Assembly (NCBI GenBank): GCA_013821585.1
Contig: JACDGO010000040.1
Coordinates: forward strand, 1 to 10,556
Source of the DNA: Sphingomonadaceae bacterium
Lineage (GTDB): Bacteria > Pseudomonadota > Alphaproteobacteria > Sphingomonadales > Sphingomonadaceae
Reading direction: 5' to 3'
DNA: 10,556 bases
In this document: in pieces, positions 6,994-10,556 of the stretch
Position numbering within the stretch: position 1 is the first letter of the stretch
How the letters are laid out: each line of letters opens with the position of its first letter
Translations under genes and position numbers: made by a program
The notes under the pieces: generated by a model
The model's database searches: none
Seen by the model: the letters and a program-made list of their open reading frames with translations, nothing else
What the model was told of the DNA's origin: nothing

Positions 6994-8225
6994 GCCGCGT
7001 GGTCTCCGAATTTCCGTTCCGCCGCCGCCATATAGTCGCGCGTCACCGGCAAGGCGTCGCGCGCCTTGGCATATTGCAGCTGATAGTTGCAAAGGCCGCC
7101 CTGCTCGAAGGCGACCGTCGCGCCCGCCAGATAGAAGTGCCACATGCGAAAGAAGCGCCCGTCGTAAAGCGCCTCGATCTCGGCGCGCCGGGCGGTCGTG
7201 CGCGCATACCAGTGGCGCAGCGTCCACGCATAGTGCAGCCGCAGGTTCTCGAAGTCGGTCACGATCAGCCTGCAGCGCTCGCTCGCCGTCACGACTTCGC
7301 TCAGCGCGGGGATATAGCCGCCGGGGAAGATGTATTTCGCGGTCCAGGCGTCGGTCTTTCCGGGTCCGTCGAGCCGGCCGATCGTGTGCAGCAGCATCAC
7401 CCCGTCGCCGGTCAGGAGATCGCGGCACTTGCGGAAGAAGGCGTTGTAATAGGGCGGGCCGACATGTTCGAACATGCCGACCGAGACGATGCGATCGAAG
7501 CGTCCGGTCAGGTCGCGATAATCGGTCAGCTCGAACTTCACCCGGTCGGAGACGCCCGCCGCGGCGGCGGAAGCGCGGGCGACCTTGAGCTGCTCTTCGG
7601 AAAGCGTGACGCCGAGCACGTCGACCCCCGCGACGCGGTTCAGATAGAGCGCCATCCCGCCCCAGCCGCAGCCGATGTCGAGCACGCGCTGGCCGGGCTT
7701 CAGCGCGAGCTTGGCGGCGATATGCGCCTTTTTGTCGGCCTGCGCCTGCTCGAGGCTGTTCGCCGGGTCGGTGAAATAGGCGCAGCTATATTGCCGGTCG
7801 CTATCGAGGAAGAGATCGAACAGCCGGTCGTCGAGATCGTAATGATGCGCGACGTTGCGCCGCGCGCGCCGCGACCAGTTGATCCGGTCGATCCGGCTGA
7901 CGATCTTCCACGCGAGCCGCCTGAGCGCACCGTGATCGTCGATTCCGAGCCCGTCCTCCCAGCGGTTGTTCTTATGAATGATTGTGACGAGATCGAGGAT
8001 GTCGCCGCGCTCGATGATCATGCGCGTGTCCATATAGGCCTCCGCCGCGCCGAGCTCGGGCCGCCGCGCGATGTCGAGCGCGACGCGCGCGTCGGTGAAG
8101 CGGATCGTTACGTCGGGAAAGCCGGGCGCGAGCGCGCCGAAGGTCTTCGCGCGGCCCTTGTGGTCGATCACCGTCAGCGTGCCGCGCTTGATCGCGCGCG
8201 TCAGGAAACGGTCGAACAAACTCAT
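6990..8225 (-). CDS. Cyclopropane-fatty-acyl-phospholipid synthase family methyltransferase, copy 2 (upstream)
   Basis: A 411-residue paralogue of the next gene. By hand count 289 of the first 400 residues are identical with no gaps (about 72%), rising to about 87% over residues 111-230. The SAM motif VLDIGCGWGG (181-190) and the active-site set C148, E253, H280, I282 and Y332 are complete and closer to E. coli Cfa than copy 1. Differences concentrate at residues 71-110 and in the C-terminal tail, which is three residues longer. The ATG at 8225 is 17 bases after the stop of the molybdoenzyme gene. No clear Shine-Dalgarno sequence precedes it, but the N-terminus matches copy 1, so the start is firm. 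Sits in one operon with copy 1 and DUF3667; substrate division between the copies is unknown. Confidence 0.93.
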   Translation of the reverse strand: MSLFDRFLTRAIKRGTLTVIDHKGRAKTFGALAPGFPDVTIRFTDARVALDIARRPELGAAEAYMDTRMIIERGDILDLVTIIHKNNRWEDGLGIDDHGALRRLAWKIVSRIDRINWSRRARRNVAHHYDLDDRLFDLFLDSDRQYSCAYFTDPANSLEQAQADKKAHIAAKLALKPGQRVLDIGCGWGGMALYLNRVAGVDVLGVTLSEEQLKVARASAAAAGVSDRVKFELTDYRDLTGRFDRIVSVGMFEHVGPPYYNAFFRKCRDLLTGDGVMLLHTIGRLDGPGKTDAWTAKYIFPGGYIPALSEVVTASERCRLIVTDFENLRLHYAWTLRHWYARTTARRAEIEALYDGRFFRMWHFYLAGATVAFEQGGLCNYQLQYAKARDALPVTRDYMAAAERKFGDHAA

Positions 8226-8242
8226 CGGGCGCTATCTAGCGG

Positions 8243-8989
8243 CTAAATCCCCGCATACCATTGGTAGCCGGCGACATCCTCCCAATAGCCTCCGCCCCCG
8301 CCGCCGATGTGCGCGAGGCTTTCGACCGCCTCGATCCGCTGGACATATTTGGCGTGCTTGTAGCCGAGCTGGCGCTCGACGCGCAGCCGCAGCGGCGCGC
8401 CGTTCTGGACGGGCAGAAATTTATCGTTGAGCGCCCAGGCGAGGATCGTCTGCGGATGCGCGGCGTCGGCGCGGTCGATCGATTCATAATACATCGATCC
8501 GTCGCCCATCGCGTCGGCGCAGTGGAACACGACATAGTTCGCTCGCGGGCTTATGCCCGCGCCGTCGAGCAGCAGCTTCAGCGGCGTGCCGGTCCATTTG
8601 GCGATCGCGCTCCACCCTTCGACGCAGTCGTGACGGGTGATCTGGCTCTTGTGCGGCAGCGCGCGCAGCGCCGCGAGCGGCAGCGCCTGCGGCCGCGCGA
8701 CGAAACCGTCGATCACCAGCGTCCAGTCCGCGAACTGCGCCGCCATGTGCCGCGCATAATCGTCTCCGCCCGGATGGCTGGTGCCGTTCGAACGGAATAT
8801 CGGCGAGCGCTGGTTCGGCGCATATTCGCGCGCCAGCGCGCCGCCGCCCTGAAGCAGCCGCTGCAGCGCGTAATTGCCATGCTCGCCCTGCTTCAAAAGC
8901 GACTGGAACGCCGCGTTGTTGCCGACCCGGTCGCAGCCCGCGAGCCCGAGCGCGAGGCCGCCGCCGACGAGCGCGCGCCGCGTGATCAT
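8243..8989 (-). CDS. Tat-exported molybdopterin-dependent oxidoreductase, sulfite oxidase/MsrP superfamily
   Basis: A 248-residue protein. The N-terminus MITRRALVGGGLALGLAGC has a twin-arginine motif (R4-R5) and a lipobox-like LAGC with Cys19, suggesting Tat export and possibly a lipid anchor. HDCVEGWS (120-127) carries Cys122, the expected molybdenum ligand, as in CVEAWS of MsrP (YedY), in a fold that binds molybdopterin. Shortish for the superfamily; no C-terminal dimerisation domain of classical sulfite oxidases is visible. A run of six glycines (229-234) precedes the final YWEDVAGYQWYAGI. The ATG at 8989 overlaps the cytochrome b stop (ATGA) and has GGAGG seven bases upstream. The cytochrome b gene just before it is the likely electron partner, as MsrQ is for MsrP, though of a different family. 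Substrate could be methionine sulfoxide, sulfite or another oxide; undetermined. Confidence 0.88.
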   Translation of the reverse strand: MITRRALVGGGLALGLAGCDRVGNNAAFQSLLKQGEHGNYALQRLLQGGGALAREYAPNQRSPIFRSNGTSHPGGDDYARHMAAQFADWTLVIDGFVARPQALPLAALRALPHKSQITRHDCVEGWSAIAKWTGTPLKLLLDGAGISPRANYVVFHCADAMGDGSMYYESIDRADAAHPQTILAWALNDKFLPVQNGAPLRLRVERQLGYKHAKYVQRIEAVESLAHIGGGGGGYWEDVAGYQWYAGI

Positions 8990-9706
8990 GAGGTTTCCTC
9001 CGGAATCCGGGAGCGCCCGGTGACCATCGAGCGGATTTCGTTGAACGGACCCGCAAGTACGACGAGCGCCAGATGGACGGCGATGAATGCCGCGATCCCG
9101 CCCGCGCAGAGGAAATGTATCGAGCGTGCGGTCGAGCGGCCGCCGAACAGATCGGGAAAGGAGACGATCGCGTTGAACCCCGGTGACAGGCTGAGCCCGG
9201 TCAGGATCAGCAGCGGAATCAGGACGAACACGACGCCGATATAGCTGATCTTTTGCAGCACATTTGTAGCGCAGCGCCGCGGCGCCGGTCGGAAATTTCA
9301 GCCGCGCATGATCCTTGATGTCGGCCCACAGATGCGACGGCGCGACCTCCGCGCGGCTGAGCGTCAGATCGCGCTGGACGTGGCGATTCCACAGGGATGC
9401 GATGAGGAAGGCGAGCAGCCCGAACGCAAGCACCCAGGCGAACGCCAGATGCCATTCGCGCGCGAACGCGAGGTCGTAGCCCGACGGGATCGTCACCCAG
9501 CCGGGAAACGTCGGCAGATTGAGCCACGCGTGATCGAAATTCGCGCCGTAAACGCCCCAGTAGAGATGCGGGTGCGCGTTCGATATCGTCAGCCCCGACA
9601 TCAGCATCACGAAGATCGCGACCGCGTTCACCCAGTGCCAGATGCGCGTCGAAAGACGATGGCGATAGACGAGCGCGCCGCCCTCGACCGGCTTTTCCTG
9701 ATCCAC
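8986..9706 (-). pseudogene. Cytochrome b561-type membrane subunit, broken by a +1 frameshift
   Basis: Two pieces in different frames together form one di-haem cytochrome b of the Ni/Fe-hydrogenase b-type/cytochrome b561 class. Piece 1 (9706 to about 9266) carries YRHRLSTRIWHWVNA with H16 and H24 and a second helix with H86. Piece 2 (9261-8986) begins VLQKISYIGVVFVLIPLLI and has two further histidines in IHFLCAGGIAAFIAVH. At the break the minus strand reads TACAAATGTGCTG; removing one A of 9263-9265 gives TAC AAT GTG CTG (Y-N-V-L) and restores a 239-residue protein. I took the GTG at 9706 as start because AGGGA lies seven bases upstream; an ATG at 9739 is possible. It would pass electrons from the quinone pool to the next gene's molybdoenzyme. 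The shift may be a sequencing error; if real, the cytochrome lacks its last two haem ligands. Confidence 0.8.
8994..9001 (-). promoter_or_regulatory. Ribosome binding site of the molybdoenzyme gene
   Basis: GGAGGAAA on the minus strand, with GGAGG seven bases before the ATG at 8989, lies inside the 3' end of the cytochrome b gene. It fixes the molybdoenzyme start at the twin-arginine leader and argues that the enzyme is made separately, not only as a fusion with upstream sequence. Confidence 0.75.
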
Positions 9707-9743
9707 GGTGCTGTCCCTCACGGCCGAGCTACGCAGCATCCGC

Positions 9744-9785
9744 CGATAAGGCTTCGCTGTAAAGCGCCCGAGCGGTGCCTTATCG
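9744..9785. repeat. Inverted repeat in the spacer upstream of the cytochrome b/molybdoenzyme operon
   Basis: Perfect 9-base arms CGATAAGGC (9744-9752) and GCCTTATCG (9777-9785) flank a 24-base loop that contains a smaller hairpin CGCT-GTAA-AGCG (9755-9766). It lies between the stop of the TauE/SafE gene (9814) and the cytochrome b start. No T-run follows on the minus strand, so a classical intrinsic terminator is unlikely. The arm centres are about 33 bases (three helix turns) apart, which would suit an operator for a dimeric regulator or looping protein; a structured mRNA leader is the alternative. A TTTACA sequence (minus strand 9763-9758), close to a -35 box, lies inside the loop, but I see no good -10 after it. 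Confidence 0.5.
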
Positions 9786-9813
9786 TCTCGCGCCCGTGCC
9801 CGATCGGCGTTCG

Positions 9814-10556
9814 TCAGAAATAGGCGCGGCGAAAGAAGATGAGCGTCGTCGCGGCCGTCACGAGCAGCGTCCACGCGCGTACCGCTCTCGGCGGCAATGC
9901 GCCGCCGATACGCGCGCCGATCCAGCCGCCCAGAATCGCCCCGGCCAGCATCGGCAGGCAGACGGCCCAGCGCACGATGCCCGCGGCGATGAAGACGATC
10001 GCGGCGGCCGTGTTGGCGATCGCCAGCATCAGCGTACGCGGCGCGAACAGGGCGCGAGGGGAAATGCCTGCAAGCAGTCCGTAAATCGCGGTCATCATCA
10101 ACCCGACGCCGCCGCCGAAATAGCCGCCATAGACGCCGAGCATCGTCTGCGCAGCGAACAGCGCCCGTGCACCGATGACGACCCGGGCGTGCAGCCAATC
10201 AGTCGCGAGTCGGCCGAACGCCATCACGACGAACGCGAACAGCAGCAGCCACGGGATGACTATGTCGAAGCTCCGGCTCGGAGTCAGCACCAGTAGCGCG
10301 CTGCCCGCAAGGCCGCCCGCAAAGGTGATCGCGGCGAGCAGCCGGACATCGACCGTCCCGACCGGCCCCAGCTCGTCGCGAAAGGCCCAGGCGCTTGTCG
10401 CCGCTCCGGGCAAAAGCGCCACGTTCGACGTTGCGTTGGCGGCGTTGGCGGGCAATCCCAGCGCGATCAGCGCGGGCAGCGTCGCGAAAGTGCCCCCGCC
10501 AGCCAGCGCGTTCATCGCCCCGCCGACGAAGCCCGCGGCGGCGGCCAAAGCCAGCC
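9814..10556 (-). CDS. TauE/SafE-family membrane permease (N-terminus cut by window edge)
   Basis: At least 246 residues are visible; the frame continues past the right edge (…LALAAAAGFVGG), so the true start lies outside. The protein is almost wholly hydrophobic with about seven to eight membrane helices and shows the two-repeat pattern of TauE/SafE (PF01925): GFVGGAMNALAGGGTF near the N-terminus with NATSNVALLPGA, repeated as GVYGGYFGGGVGLMM in the second half. The family exports sulfite, sulfoacetate or other organosulfur anions, though many members are uncharacterised. It is codirectional with the cytochrome b/molybdoenzyme genes, 107 bases upstream of them. Being next to a sulfite-oxidase-superfamily enzyme makes a sulfur-oxyanion role attractive, but the spacer may hold its own promoter, so co-transcription is not certain. 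Confidence 0.88.
   Translation of the reverse strand, partial: LALAAAAGFVGGAMNALAGGGTFATLPALIALGLPANAANATSNVALLPGAATSAWAFRDELGPVGTVDVRLLAAITFAGGLAGSALLVLTPSRSFDIVIPWLLLFAFVVMAFGRLATDWLHARVVIGARALFAAQTMLGVYGGYFGGGVGLMMTAIYGLLAGISPRALFAPRTLMLAIANTAAAIVFIAAGIVRWAVCLPMLAGAILGGWIGARIGGALPPRAVRAWTLLVTAATTLIFFRRAYF

Noticed and set aside
6999..8246. Plus-strand open frame of 415 codons opposite Cfa copy 2
   Set aside because: It mirrors the whole methyltransferase gene on the other strand and shows no motifs; the minus-strand gene has a complete active site.
8261..9244. Plus-strand open frame of 327 codons opposite the molybdoenzyme and cytochrome b
   Set aside because: Arg/Ala-rich antisense shadow without motifs or a convincing ribosome binding site.
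9707..10198. N-terminal extension of the cytochrome b frame into the TauE/SafE gene
   Set aside because: It lies over the permease gene and reads as out-of-frame Arg/Asp-rich sequence; a start at 9706 (or 9739) gives a normal cytochrome N-terminus.

Overview
The window is GC-rich, densely packed DNA from an alphaproteobacterium. Protein style and gene content (tandem Cfa-type methyltransferases, a DUF3667 protein, a GtrA/STT3-like glycan operon) suggest Sphingomonadales such as Sphingomonas or Sphingopyxis. That placement is inference from gene style, not from a marker gene. I see no RNA genes, insertion sequences, CRISPR arrays or phage genes, and no gene-free stretch longer than about 115 bases.

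Left part (1-4015, all minus strand). argG (argininosuccinate synthase) comes first in transcription order. After a 67-base gap follows a tight three-gene operon: an FAD-dependent oxidoreductase of the amine-oxidase/UDP-galactopyranose-mutase type, a GtrA-family small membrane protein, and a large multi-pass GT-C/STT3-like membrane glycosyltransferase that runs off the left edge. Junctions inside the trio are a 4-base and a 1-base stop/start overlap, so the products are probably translationally coupled. The set looks like polyprenyl-phosphate-sugar machinery for modifying a cell-surface or periplasmic molecule.

Middle (4016-4709). A 112-base divergent spacer separates argG from the only plus-strand gene, an exported protein with four canonical EF-hand calcium-binding loops. 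It converges on the next operon, and the two stop codons share the palindrome CTAG.

Right part (4706 to the right edge, all minus strand). In transcription order: a TauE/SafE-type permease (cut by the right edge), a 107-base spacer holding a 9-base perfect inverted repeat, a di-haem cytochrome b561-type membrane subunit, a Tat-exported molybdopterin oxidoreductase of the sulfite-oxidase/MsrP superfamily, two tandem cyclopropane-fatty-acid-synthase-type methyltransferases (about 72% identical to each other and aligned without gaps), and a DUF3667 zinc-ribbon membrane protein. From cytochrome b to DUF3667 the junctions are 4-base ATGA overlaps, or 17 bases in one case, so this is one transcription unit joining a periplasmic redox pair to lipid methyltransferases.

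The most striking anomaly is a single extra A (minus strand, 9263-9265) that breaks the cytochrome b gene in the middle. It moves translation into the frame of the downstream molybdoenzyme, which is open without a stop, so as written the DNA encodes an in-frame fusion. Either the base is a sequencing error, or this is a real pseudogene or fusion.
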